Notes under the pieces: generated by a model | The model's database searches: none | Told to the model about the DNA's origin: nothing | Seen by the model: the letters and a program-made list of their open reading frames with translations, nothing else | Assembly: GCA_944326945.1 (NCBI GenBank) | Contig: CALVFY010000013.1 | Location: 1-59,258, forward strand | DNA length: 59,258 bases | Direction: 5' to 3' | DNA from: an uncultured Rikenellaceae bacterium | GTDB lineage: Bacteria; Bacteroidota; Bacteroidia; Bacteroidales; Rikenellaceae | Translations under genes and position numbers: made by a program | Shown: piece after piece, positions 42,801 through 51,248 of the stretch | Layout: each line of letters starts with the position of its first letter | Position numbering within the stretch: the stretch's first letter is position 1

Positions 42801-42961
42801 GTTTCATAGACAACCTCAATGTCTATGTATCCGGAGACAACCTCTACGAATGGACCAACACATGGAAATCATTCGATCCGGAAGCTCCGGCCATCGCCAG
42901 CAGTCAAGAATGGTATGCCTTCTTCCGATCCATATCGTTCGGACTCAATCTCACCTTTTAA
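39884..42961 (+). CDS. SusC/RagA-family TonB-linked outer-membrane transporter
   Basis: A 1025-residue importer of oligosaccharides or similar ligands. The signal peptide ends LAQ near residue 24; then a carboxypeptidase-D-like domain (VKGKVVDSKGTPITGATVLV, about 27-110), the TonB-box-like DEVIVVGYGTQ near 104-114, a plug with VLIDGIEGSLETLNPNDIESISVLKD (quoted in part: about 180-205), and a barrel ending in Phe. It is normal in length and intact. It pairs with the SusD-like gene 12 bases downstream; together they form the lid-and-barrel uptake complex of a PUL. Confidence 0.97.
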   Translation: MSKLIRQLLLFIWLPLIPLSILAQNVTVKGKVVDSKGTPITGATVLVKETNKGTITDTKGLFSLSAPKNANLEISFLGYKKTTIPIGGKTYLEIKLEEETTALDEVIVVGYGTQKKINLTGAVAQIKGDQISNKPSVNVLSALQGEMPGLLVTQQSGQPGEEGLQLQIRGYSSANNVETLVLIDGIEGSLETLNPNDIESISVLKDAASASIYGYKAAGGVILVTTKQAKEGEVKISYNGSYSITMQGRMPQRLDSWEEYEIVTRSSDGSVLDYQLMEYYKNPNLEALITDDTKLGYYANTDWVDIGLKSISNMQRHSLSLQGGTKQLSYILSMGYYKRDGFIKYGPDSNNRADMRLNMRSQLNRYLTVDLKITGNRSEVKENAFTSKGIMAKIYRSRTRSTIYFPQDEDPIPNGNIYAGQDADNPIDIMRNAGSRNTINNDFTGQLALTVRNVLPGLKGTFSASRKYRAALHDRKTHQINWYSRGTILHRQSQTIPNGVLKQRDNTYTDLFRGVLDYNHSIRKRHNFQIMAGVEYEHYLLNRMNASKDYQPDGIYSLNFGNADSAKAADDIRESKTQSVFGRFNYNYREKYLVEANLRYDGSSRLAPENRWKLFPSVSLGWVVNKERFFRNVKAIDMLKLRASWGQLGNATAIGYYDYIPVVEGGSALFGGGMESTSYIETLASLQKTWETIEIQNIGLDVALLNQRLQLTGDYYIKRNKNMLSQTKWVPSLIGVNVPYLNVGELKTWGWEFEISWKDRIGKDFNYFVSFNLSDSQNKLVKYEGENIIGEGIVQLLQGYPMNTIWGYHTNGLFQETPSSEVANYQPGKSLTSAGDVIYVNRDEDPNITIGDGTPANPGDLVVLGTTDPRYTFGLHLGFEWKRFNFSVMFQGVGKRKFLLDEGTLNPTAGSLYQAVDFHRDYWTTDNRDAFFPRPVYKGGSYNYKPSDRWIQDGSYIRLKNIQIGYTIPLKKSFIDNLNVYVSGDNLYEWTNTWKSFDPEAPAIASSQEWYAFFRSISFGLNLTF

Positions 42962-42973
42962 AACCGATCCGAC

Positions 42974-44599
42974 ATGAAAAAAATAGTATATAAAATCTCT
43001 GTTTTATGCGCATGTCTCCCTCTGCTTTCGGCATGCGACCTGGATGTACTTCCCGAAACTTCGTTAAGCGAGCCCCTGTTCTGGAAAAGCGAATCCGATT
43101 TCAAAAATGCAGCCAATCGACTGTACAGTCTGCTGGGGCCCACCTTCGGCGATACCCGGGGGGACGATTTCTATCGCAATGCAGTGCCCAACGACATAAG
43201 TTCCGGTACCTGGATCGTGCCGGCAACCAGCAGTGACTGGACCACTCCCTACAAATCGATCTTCACTGCCAACCGGATCATCGAAAATGCGCCTGCAGAG
43301 GAGAGTGCCACGGGCGAAATCAATCGATTCGTAGCTGAAGCGCGTTTTTTTCGAGCCTACAACTATTTCCTGTTAATGAGCAAGTACGGTGACGTCCCCT
43401 ATATGGACCACACGGCTGGTGACATTGACGATCCCGTATTGTATCTGCCACGTACTCCCCGCGCCCAGGTCACTCAAAAAATCTACGAAGATCTGGAGTG
43501 GGCCGCCCATTATCTGCCTAAACCTTCGGAACTCGATTCCAAACAATATGGACGTGTCACCTGGAGTGCAGCCAAAGCGCTGAAAGCAAGAGTGGCCCTT
43601 TACGAAGGAACCCGAGCCAAATTTCACGGCTACGGAACTCCTGAAGCTGATCTAAAAATTGCCTACGAGAGTGCATGGGAAGTTATGGACAGCCAACAAC
43701 ACAATTTGTACAAAAAAGGCACTACTCCCTACAAGGACCTGTTCGTATACGAAGGAGAAGGTCCTCAAAACACCGAAAACATTTTCGTCAAGGTATACGG
43801 TTTTCCCGACAATCTGCTTCTGACTCACAACTATGCCTACAACTATTTCACGAATTACGGAGTCACACGTAACTTTCTGAATCTTTACCTCACGGACGAG
43901 GGTCTTCCCTATGTAGACAACCCTGCCAACGAGGTAACCTACAACGATTATATGGATCACCGAGATCCGCGCCTTACCCAAACGATGGTCCGTCGGGGAG
44001 AACTCTTCTACCACAACTACACGTTCACTCCCTATGCACAATCCAAAACTGGGTTCAGCACCCATAAATTCGTTATCCGGACCGGCGAACAGGATCAACC
44101 GTCCACCCTTGACTGTCCGATCATCCGTTATGCAGAAGTTCTGCTGATCTATGCAGAAGCCAAATTCGAACACGACGGAACCATCTCGGACGAAGACCTG
44201 GATCTTTCGATCAATCTGTTACGTGACAGAGTCGGTTTCAATGTAAAGTTATCCAACACCTTCGTCTCGGACCATCAGCTCGACATGCGAACTGAAATCC
44301 GCCGGGAACGTTCGGTTGAACTGGCGTTCGAAGGTTTCCGCTACGACGATCTGATCCGTTGGAAAACGGCAGAAGATCTGCTGCCTCAGGAACTCTATGG
44401 TGCAAAATTCATCGAGGGGGAATGGGGTTCGCGAACCGAGGAGACTCTCGAAGGAGTTCTTTCGCCTGAGAAACTGGTCGTTGTACAGGAAGGAACGGGT
44501 CGCTTCTTCGATCCGGAAAGAGACTACCTCTATCCCATTCCGACCAATGACATCGCCCAAAGCAAACAGGTCATCAAACAAAATCCGAACTGGAAATAA
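42974..44599 (+). CDS. SusD/RagB-family ligand-binding lipoprotein
   Basis: A 541-residue surface lipoprotein (lipobox LLSAC, Cys21) that captures the ligand above its SusC partner. The family pattern is clear: CDLDVLPETSLSE after the Cys, FRAYNYFLLMSKYGDVPY near 120-137 (helical TPR-like part), APCPIIRYAEVLLIYAEA-like text at about 375-395 (here DCPIIRYAEVLLIYAEAKF), and the end DYLYPIPTNDI. It lies between SusC and an unrecognised lipoprotein gene in the operon. Confidence 0.96.
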   Translation: MKKIVYKISVLCACLPLLSACDLDVLPETSLSEPLFWKSESDFKNAANRLYSLLGPTFGDTRGDDFYRNAVPNDISSGTWIVPATSSDWTTPYKSIFTANRIIENAPAEESATGEINRFVAEARFFRAYNYFLLMSKYGDVPYMDHTAGDIDDPVLYLPRTPRAQVTQKIYEDLEWAAHYLPKPSELDSKQYGRVTWSAAKALKARVALYEGTRAKFHGYGTPEADLKIAYESAWEVMDSQQHNLYKKGTTPYKDLFVYEGEGPQNTENIFVKVYGFPDNLLLTHNYAYNYFTNYGVTRNFLNLYLTDEGLPYVDNPANEVTYNDYMDHRDPRLTQTMVRRGELFYHNYTFTPYAQSKTGFSTHKFVIRTGEQDQPSTLDCPIIRYAEVLLIYAEAKFEHDGTISDEDLDLSINLLRDRVGFNVKLSNTFVSDHQLDMRTEIRRERSVELAFEGFRYDDLIRWKTAEDLLPQELYGAKFIEGEWGSRTEETLEGVLSPEKLVVVQEGTGRFFDPERDYLYPIPTNDIAQSKQVIKQNPNWK

Positions 44600-44613
44600 C
44601 TCATCGCATCGTC

Positions 44614-45264
44614 ATGAAAAAGAATATATTTTTGCCATTGATAATCGCTCTTCTCTTCGCATCCTGCGACAAAGACGACCAAAGCTATCCGGACGGCTAC
44701 GACACACACTACTACGTAGCCTACAACTACAACACCTCTTCGACCGGTTCACTGGTGTTGCAAAACTCGTCGCACACCATCGACAAGAACACCTCTACCC
44801 CGCTCGAACTGCAGATCAAATTCATGTCTGAGAATCCCCGAGACTTCGACGTCAAAGCCAGACTATACGTTCGCAACAGCCATTATTTTCTGCGTGCGAT
44901 CGGCGTAACGGCCCCACCCGAAAACTATTTCGTCACGGAAGATTCATTGGCCGTTCCGGGTGTAGATTTCCAGCTGCTCGACAAAAACATGAATGTCATG
45001 ACTCCCGTCCGCGGCGATTCGGTCACCTATTACGAGATCGTATTCCCCAACGCCCAGAAAACTGTCGAAACGATCTACCTGCAACCACTCAACAACGAAG
45101 ACTACAACCACATTCGTTGTGTGTGGCTGAGTTTCGCACTGCATAAAATTGAAACCAGGATCTCGGAAGAGATGGTCAAGTACACCTCGTTGAACACCGA
45201 CGCCGGCCAGTACAAGGTAAGTACCATATCCAACTCCTACTATCGACGTATCAACATACGATAA
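44614..45264 (+). CDS. Unrecognised lipoprotein in the SusE position
   Basis: A 216-residue lipoprotein (lipobox FASC, Cys18) followed by the acidic DKDD, which fits the surface-export signal known for Bacteroidota lipoproteins. The rest is predicted to be mostly beta strands, with no family I can name; the length and gene order (right after SusD) match surface glycan-binding proteins. It is followed by the 794-residue gene with a 4-base gap. Confidence 0.75.
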   Translation: MKKNIFLPLIIALLFASCDKDDQSYPDGYDTHYYVAYNYNTSSTGSLVLQNSSHTIDKNTSTPLELQIKFMSENPRDFDVKARLYVRNSHYFLRAIGVTAPPENYFVTEDSLAVPGVDFQLLDKNMNVMTPVRGDSVTYYEIVFPNAQKTVETIYLQPLNNEDYNHIRCVWLSFALHKIETRISEEMVKYTSLNTDAGQYKVSTISNSYYRRINIR

Positions 45265-45268
45265 GATT

Positions 45269-47653
45269 ATGAAAAACGGAAATTTCATCCGAATCTGCCC
45301 ATTGGTATTGTGTACGATCTTCCTTCTATGGGAAGTATCGGCCCGAGGATCTGCCCCGGAGAAGATAGATCTCTCCCAGGCACGGGTTCTCTGCACACAA
45401 ACCGATCCTATCGTGGCCAAAAGCGCAGAGATACTCCGAGACGAGGTTGCCTCTCGCACCGGATTGCAACTGGACGGTTCTCAGAGTGACAACTCCACTA
45501 TCGTCATCGGCACGGAGACCTATTTACTCGAAAACGATCCCTCCACCGCTACTTTTCTGGGGAAACTCAAACCAACCGGAGCAGATGGATTCAAAATCGC
45601 TTTCGATCCGACTCAAAAAAGACTTCTGATTGCCGGACACGATCCTCGAAGCACGATCTACGGTATAGGATGGCTCCTGAGGAAATCTATTCTGCGCCAA
45701 GGATCAATGACTTTAACCTATCCGGGAGATATCTCCGTAACCCCTGCCGAATCTATTCGGGGCATCGACCTGAATCCGCCTCATCCGAAGGCCAAGGATC
45801 CGAATGATCCGAAAGTGATCGCCCAATTCGAACAAAGCATCAGAGATCTGATGATTTTCGGCATGAACAGCGTGGGTGTACTCAGACGGGTCCCTCCTCG
45901 CTACGTAGAATTGATGAAATCGTACGGACTCGAAATCTGGCTTGTGAACTTCTATAACGGCAATGTCTATTCCGAAGAGGAGAGTCTGAGCAGAGAACTC
46001 GAGGGTCGAGAAAAGGTATTTCAATCTTTTCCTGCAATAGATCACCTCTGCACGAAAAGCGGCGACCCCGGAGAACTCGATCTTGCCACCTTCTTCAAGG
46101 TACAGGAACGGGAGGTGAAACTGCTGAAAAAATATCATCCTCAGGCACGCGTATGGGTCGTACCGCAACACGTAACCCGTGCACCCGAAGAGTATTTTGA
46201 AGATTTTTATCGACGGGTCAACCAAGCTTCCTATATCGACGGTGTGGCTTTCGGACCCTGGACACGGACTCCGTTGCCCGAACTTCGGAAAAAAATCCGT
46301 GCAGAACTTCCCATCAGACGATTCCCCGACATCGGTCACTTGTACAGCAGCCAATATCCGCTCCGCAATCTGGATCTTCCCATGGCTATCTGTTACGGAC
46401 GTGTAGCGATCAATCCTTCGCCCCAAGCCCACAAGCACATTCACAATCTCTACAAAGACATGGTGATAGGATTCACCGCCTACACCGAAGGCTACAACGA
46501 CGATGTGAATAAGTTCGTATGGCTCATGCAGAGTTGGGACTCCTCCTCTTCGGCTGAAGAGATGATGTGCGAATATGGCCGGTTTTTCATCGGACCCGAA
46601 TACGAAAAAGATTTCTCACGGGGAGTTCTCGGACTCGAGGAGAATCTCGACGGGGCAATCGAATCTAAAGAGAGCATCAATCAGACACTCGAAATATGGA
46701 AAGCGATGGAGAATCGAGCCGATCCACAGGTCAAATCCAATCCTCGTTTCCAGATGTGTCTATTGAGAGCCTTCTACGACGCCTATGTACGGGAACGATA
46801 TCTGTACGAAAAAAGATTGGAGAAGGAAGCCCTCGCAATATTGTCGTCCGCAGACAAAAAAAATCTCGACGAAGCGATCGGCAAAGCACGGCAAACACTT
46901 CGCAAAGCACGACTCGAACCGGTTCGGCCCGACTTGAAACAGCGTATCGACGAACTCTACGACAAGGTGTATGTGACAGAAAATGCCCATTGGACCCACG
47001 AATATCAGAAATGTATGCTGCAAAGTCAGGTGGATGCCCCCCTAAACAACAGTCCCTGGATCCATCAGTGTCTGGCCGAGGCTCAACGCACCAAATCGGC
47101 TAAAAAGAAACAGGAGATTATCGACGGATTGCTTCACCGCACCGATCCGGGAGAAGGTGGGCTCTATTTCGACCTGGGTTCTCTGCAAACTGACGACATT
47201 CTTCGATCCGGAGAGAATTGGGCAAATGATCCCTATTATCTCTCCTCACCTTTCCGTAATTTCGGGGTAAAAGTCAACCGATTCACCCTCACTCCCCGCG
47301 ATTTCAAAGGAAGAGCGATTCCCGTAGAATGGCTCACCCAAGCCGCCATTTACTACGATCAACCCATGAAGTTGACTTTCCGGGGATTGGATCCCCAGGC
47401 GACTTATACGATGAGAATCGTCTATATGGGAAATTTCAACACCATCCGCAACTACACCGTCACACTGAAGGCCGGCGAAGACACTCCCGTACACGAAGCT
47501 ATCGCGCCCAACGAAAAGCCCATAGTCGAATGTCAGCTACCGTCAGGAGCCATCCAAGCCGACGGAAGTGTCACACTGACCTGGCAATGCAATCGAGGTG
47601 GCCGTGGAGTCAACGTTGCAGAGATATTCTTTATTCGGAATGATAAAAAATAA
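45269..47653 (+). CDS. Putative glycoside hydrolase with a GH20/GH67-type N-terminal domain
   Basis: A 794-residue protein with a signal peptide (cut near residue 26). Residues about 30-160 resemble the N-terminal domain of GH67 alpha-glucuronidases and GH20 hexosaminidases (AEILRDEVASRTGLQL, IVIGTETYL, STIYGIGWLLRK). Residues about 165-480 look like a TIM barrel (ESIRGIDLNPP, LKKYHPQARVWVVPQH, DGVAFGPWTRTP, DLPMAICYGRVAIN, TAYTEGYNDDVNKF). A helical region and a C-terminal beta-domain follow. The catalytic residues cannot be assigned and no CAZy family is recognised. It may define a new or little-studied family; action on a uronic-acid or amino-sugar glycan is inference. Confidence 0.72.
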   Translation: MKNGNFIRICPLVLCTIFLLWEVSARGSAPEKIDLSQARVLCTQTDPIVAKSAEILRDEVASRTGLQLDGSQSDNSTIVIGTETYLLENDPSTATFLGKLKPTGADGFKIAFDPTQKRLLIAGHDPRSTIYGIGWLLRKSILRQGSMTLTYPGDISVTPAESIRGIDLNPPHPKAKDPNDPKVIAQFEQSIRDLMIFGMNSVGVLRRVPPRYVELMKSYGLEIWLVNFYNGNVYSEEESLSRELEGREKVFQSFPAIDHLCTKSGDPGELDLATFFKVQEREVKLLKKYHPQARVWVVPQHVTRAPEEYFEDFYRRVNQASYIDGVAFGPWTRTPLPELRKKIRAELPIRRFPDIGHLYSSQYPLRNLDLPMAICYGRVAINPSPQAHKHIHNLYKDMVIGFTAYTEGYNDDVNKFVWLMQSWDSSSSAEEMMCEYGRFFIGPEYEKDFSRGVLGLEENLDGAIESKESINQTLEIWKAMENRADPQVKSNPRFQMCLLRAFYDAYVRERYLYEKRLEKEALAILSSADKKNLDEAIGKARQTLRKARLEPVRPDLKQRIDELYDKVYVTENAHWTHEYQKCMLQSQVDAPLNNSPWIHQCLAEAQRTKSAKKKQEIIDGLLHRTDPGEGGLYFDLGSLQTDDILRSGENWANDPYYLSSPFRNFGVKVNRFTLTPRDFKGRAIPVEWLTQAAIYYDQPMKLTFRGLDPQATYTMRIVYMGNFNTIRNYTVTLKAGEDTPVHEAIAPNEKPIVECQLPSGAIQADGSVTLTWQCNRGGRGVNVAEIFFIRNDKK

Positions 47654-47669
47654 ATAAAACTACAACCAA

Positions 47670-49655
47670 ATGAAAAAGGAATTGTTACAGCGCATCTGTT
47701 TTTTCACGATGCTGGCCGGAACGGTCGTAGCCTGCAAGGATTCAGAACAGGAGGATCTCTCTGCAAGCGTCGACATTCGTGTGACAGCTCAAGCCGAGCC
47801 ATTACAGATCGAAGGCGCCACCGGAACGGATAAAATCGACATCCTATGGGAAAAGGGAGATTCCCTCAGTGTGTGGGCCCTCTGTCAGGCTGGCAACAGC
47901 GGCAACAGCAAATTCACGCTCGATCCTTCTACGGCCGGAACCCCGCAAGGACTATTCAGGGGTATGGTATCCACTCCCAACTACCAACAGCCTCAACGTC
48001 TTTTCGCCGTATATCCTTACAGTGAAACCCGAGGAAACGACATCACCTACATTTCGATGAAGATTCCCGCCACACAAACCCAAAACGGATCCGATCCGCA
48101 ACTGAAACAAAAAGGAGTTTTCATCGGCAAAGCCGACATCAACAATCTCAACACGGAAGAGGCCGTATTCAATCTGGACTATTCGTGCGCCGGATTGCAA
48201 TTCTCACTCGATTGTAAGGGCACCGAGCTGGAAAACAAGCAACTCGCCTCAATCACCCTGACGGCCGACATTCCCTTTATCGGCAACATGGTCTATGATC
48301 TGAAAAACGACCAGGTCGTTGTAACGAGTGCCGGAAAAACGGGAACCCTGCAATTTGCAGATTCACCCCAACTCTCTTCGGAAGTAAAAGGCTGGATGGC
48401 TATCAAGCCTACCGATCTGAGCCAATCAGCCTTGCAAATCGAAGTCCGGACAACAGACCAATGGACCGCAGAGATCGAATACACTCCATCTTCGACTTAC
48501 GAAGTAGACAAGATCTACCCCATTAATTTAAACATTAAAGAACTGACAGACGAAGGTCAGGCCACCATCAACGAGCCGGTTACCGATCTGAGCAGTTCCG
48601 GAACCGCCAACTGCTACATCGTGACCACCCAAGCCAAATACAAATTCAAAGCCACCAAGGGCAACAGCAACGAATCGCCCGGTGACATCAATAAAGTAGA
48701 CTGGTTATGGATGAGCAAAGCGGATCTGATCCACTCAATCTCCTATGACGACGGAGAGATCATCTTCAAAGCGACCGGAGAAAAAGGAAATGTTCTGTTG
48801 GCGGCATTCGACGCCTCCGGCAATATTCTCTGGAGTTGGCACATTTGGATCACCGACGATCCCCGCACCAACACCCATTACGTGGCCAGCAACAGATACG
48901 TATTATTGGATCGGCATCTGGGCGCTACGACAGCCGACGCAGACAATGTCTCCTCTTACGGATTGCTTTATCAGTGGGGAAGAAAAGATCCTTTCATCGG
49001 CGCACTTAACGATGGCAACTACACTGCCGCCGGTTATCGGGAGAGTGCGGGATTCACGACAGCCACTGCCGAATATGTCAAGAATCCGACCTACAACAAG
49101 GCATTCCAGGTAGTCAACAATACGGATGTCAGCGTCGATCCGGAACTTTTTGAGATACCGTATACGGTACAAAACCCGATGAACTACATCCAATACTCCT
49201 CGAACTCAAACGACAGTGGAACCTCCTGGTTCAACTCTCCGTGTGACACCGATTTCCATAAAGATCTGTGGGGCGGGAAAGCAACCAATTCGTATCGCAA
49301 AACGATCTACGATCCCTGTCCTCCCGGATATAAAGTACCGAACTTCACCGGTGATACGTGGACAGGTCTGGCATGGGACAACACCCTTTCAAAAGAGAGC
49401 TATCTCTATATTGCAAAATACACCAGTGCAGACCAAACAGGTTATTATCCCGCTTCGGGAAGTCGTCCGGGAACCAGAAACGGAAGATTGGCAGACACAG
49501 GTACCAAATCCGTTCTGTGGGGATCTCTATGGTATATGAACGGCACCAATCTGACCGGAAGGACGATGACCATCGACTTCCTCAACAAGTCGGTGAACAC
49601 GAACTCCAAGACGAATGTTTGCGATGCCGCTTCCGTACGTTGTCAAAAAGAGTAA
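47670..49655 (+). CDS. Fimbrillin-like lipoprotein with C-terminal FISUMP domain
   Basis: A 661-residue surface lipoprotein (lipobox VVAC, Cys22; acidic KDSEQED after it). Residues about 30-280 match fimbrillin-family (Mfa-like) beta-domains (DKIDILWEKGDSLSVWA, RLFAVYPYSE). Residues about 310-661 form a FISUMP-type module (SGTANCYIV, ILWSWHIWITDDPR, DRHLGATTADADN, YGLLYQWGRKDPFIGA, YDPCPPGYKVP). That module is a close paralogue of the next protein. Adhesion or glycan capture is likely, but the ligand is unknown. Confidence 0.83.
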   Translation: MKKELLQRICFFTMLAGTVVACKDSEQEDLSASVDIRVTAQAEPLQIEGATGTDKIDILWEKGDSLSVWALCQAGNSGNSKFTLDPSTAGTPQGLFRGMVSTPNYQQPQRLFAVYPYSETRGNDITYISMKIPATQTQNGSDPQLKQKGVFIGKADINNLNTEEAVFNLDYSCAGLQFSLDCKGTELENKQLASITLTADIPFIGNMVYDLKNDQVVVTSAGKTGTLQFADSPQLSSEVKGWMAIKPTDLSQSALQIEVRTTDQWTAEIEYTPSSTYEVDKIYPINLNIKELTDEGQATINEPVTDLSSSGTANCYIVTTQAKYKFKATKGNSNESPGDINKVDWLWMSKADLIHSISYDDGEIIFKATGEKGNVLLAAFDASGNILWSWHIWITDDPRTNTHYVASNRYVLLDRHLGATTADADNVSSYGLLYQWGRKDPFIGALNDGNYTAAGYRESAGFTTATAEYVKNPTYNKAFQVVNNTDVSVDPELFEIPYTVQNPMNYIQYSSNSNDSGTSWFNSPCDTDFHKDLWGGKATNSYRKTIYDPCPPGYKVPNFTGDTWTGLAWDNTLSKESYLYIAKYTSADQTGYYPASGSRPGTRNGRLADTGTKSVLWGSLWYMNGTNLTGRTMTIDFLNKSVNTNSKTNVCDAASVRCQKE

Positions 49656-49659
49656 TGCC

Positions 49660-50778
49660 ATGAAACGTATAATAAAATCGTTTGTTCTCATTTGCATGCT
49701 GTGCCTCGGCGCACGGTATGCAAATGCCCAAACGGATTTGAGTGCGGAAGGGACCGCCAATTGTTACATCGTAACCCGAGCCGGAAACTATTCTTTCAAA
49801 GCCACGATCGGCAACTCCGACAAACCCATTGCAAAAATGGTATCGGCACAATGGCTCTGGCAAACCGACAAAAAACTGATCTCTGAAGTCGCCTATGCCA
49901 ATGGCATAGTATCCTTTCATGCGGGAGACATGAAAGGGAATGCCGTTATTGCAGGACTAAACGCAGAAGGGGATATCCTCTGGAGCTGGCATATCTGGGC
50001 GACAGACGATCCCCGTATCGACACCCATTTCGTATACGAAGAAAGGTTGAGTTTCATGGATCGGAACTTAGGAGCCACTTCGACGGCCGTAGATGATGTG
50101 GCCTCCTACGGTCTATTCTATCAATGGGGCCGCAAGGATCCCTTTATCGGAGCGGAATTTACCGGCTCGTTCGATCTTTCCCAACGGTACGAAGACGTAG
50201 GTTTTACCGAAGGGACTGCTCTTGCCTTCTTCAATCCTGAAGTCAAAGGGCCGAAATGGTTCTCTGTCGTCCCCAACAACAGCAATCAGATCGAACCCGG
50301 GAAATGTGTGGACTATGCCTTTATGAATCCGACCGTTTTCATCAGTTTCGCTGCGGAAACCTACGAAAGCGGCATTGGCAGTTGGTTCAACGACACCTAT
50401 CAAAAGTTCGACCGGCTGTGGGGTTTTTACTCTTCGCGACGACCGATCCTCAAGACGATCCACGATCCTTGTCCTCCCGGCTGGAAAGTCCCTTCGAACA
50501 GTTCCGAAGCGTGGTTTGGAATCGAGACGGCCGAACCCACAGGCGAACTGGCCGGACAGACCTATTATTTCAATGCCCGGCCATATTACTACCCGGCACC
50601 CGGCACCCGTCGACAGACCAATGGCAAAGTACAATATGTCGGAGCTGTCGGACTCTATTGGTCGGCCATGCCTAATGGAGCGAATGCAATGGCCCTCCGC
50701 ATCGAAGAAGACAAGATACAAATCAACCTCAGAGCTCCCAGAGCCATGGGAGGGAATGTCCGATGTGTTCGCGAATAA
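49660..50778 (+). CDS. Secreted FISUMP-domain protein, paralogue of its neighbour
   Basis: A 372-residue protein with an ordinary signal peptide (ANA/QT near residue 23) and no convincing lipobox, so probably soluble or in the periplasm. The rest matches the C-terminal module of the preceding protein block for block (EGTANCYIV, ILWSWHIWATDDPR, DRNLGATSTAVDD, YGLFYQWGRKDPFIGA, HDPCPPGWKVPS, ending VRCVRE). The ATG at 49660 is 4 bases after the upstream stop codon. It is the last gene of the operon, followed by a strong terminator. Confidence 0.82.
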   Translation: MKRIIKSFVLICMLCLGARYANAQTDLSAEGTANCYIVTRAGNYSFKATIGNSDKPIAKMVSAQWLWQTDKKLISEVAYANGIVSFHAGDMKGNAVIAGLNAEGDILWSWHIWATDDPRIDTHFVYEERLSFMDRNLGATSTAVDDVASYGLFYQWGRKDPFIGAEFTGSFDLSQRYEDVGFTEGTALAFFNPEVKGPKWFSVVPNNSNQIEPGKCVDYAFMNPTVFISFAAETYESGIGSWFNDTYQKFDRLWGFYSSRRPILKTIHDPCPPGWKVPSNSSEAWFGIETAEPTGELAGQTYYFNARPYYYPAPGTRRQTNGKVQYVGAVGLYWSAMPNGANAMALRIEEDKIQINLRAPRAMGGNVRCVRE

Positions 50779-50783
50779 CAGAC

Positions 50784-50816
50784 AAAAAGGCCCGCCATAA
50801 ATGCGGGCCTTTTTTC
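50784..50816 (+). terminator. Terminator at the end of the large operon
   Basis: AAAAAGGCCCGC pairs with GCGGGCCTTTTT around a 7-base loop, followed by more T residues. Strong terminator closing the 14 kb transcription unit. The following 50817-51160 is AT-rich, with no gene seen. Confidence 0.92.
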
Positions 50817-51161
50817 CAAACGGCCAACAGTTGCCGTGTAACATATTCCTCTCGGTTCGACATTCGTCTATTCTGTTCGAAAAACTCTCAGACATATCGT
50901 TTCATCGCCGCATTAAATCCGACCTTCTCCATCTTGAGACACCAAGACATTATCTCTCCGTTCAGAAACCTTGGAGGCATGTTTCGTAGCATTGCCGGAG
51001 AGCTGAAGCCATCGAGAATAATAAAACCTTATTTCCGATCGTTGAGTATTTACTCAAAATGGTTAATCCTGTTTTATAGTATTTTGTCGAAACATAATTT
51101 ATGAAATTCCCTTGAAAGAATTCCAAACACGACTCTCCGCCCATCTCTTTCTCAACAAAGA

Positions 51162-51193
51162 TTTCCTTAAAAAATTAAATGTCACTATTTTTG
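51162..51193 (+). promoter_or_regulatory. Promoter of the GH3 gene
   Basis: TTTC at 51162-51165, 20 bases, then TATTTTTG at 51186-51193, a full -7 match with a weak -33. It lies 56 bases before the GH3 ATG. Confidence 0.45.
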
Positions 51194-51248
51194 TTTCGAT
51201 ATTATTCAGGAGAGTTTTCCAGAATAAGCCCACTTTAAACACACTTAT

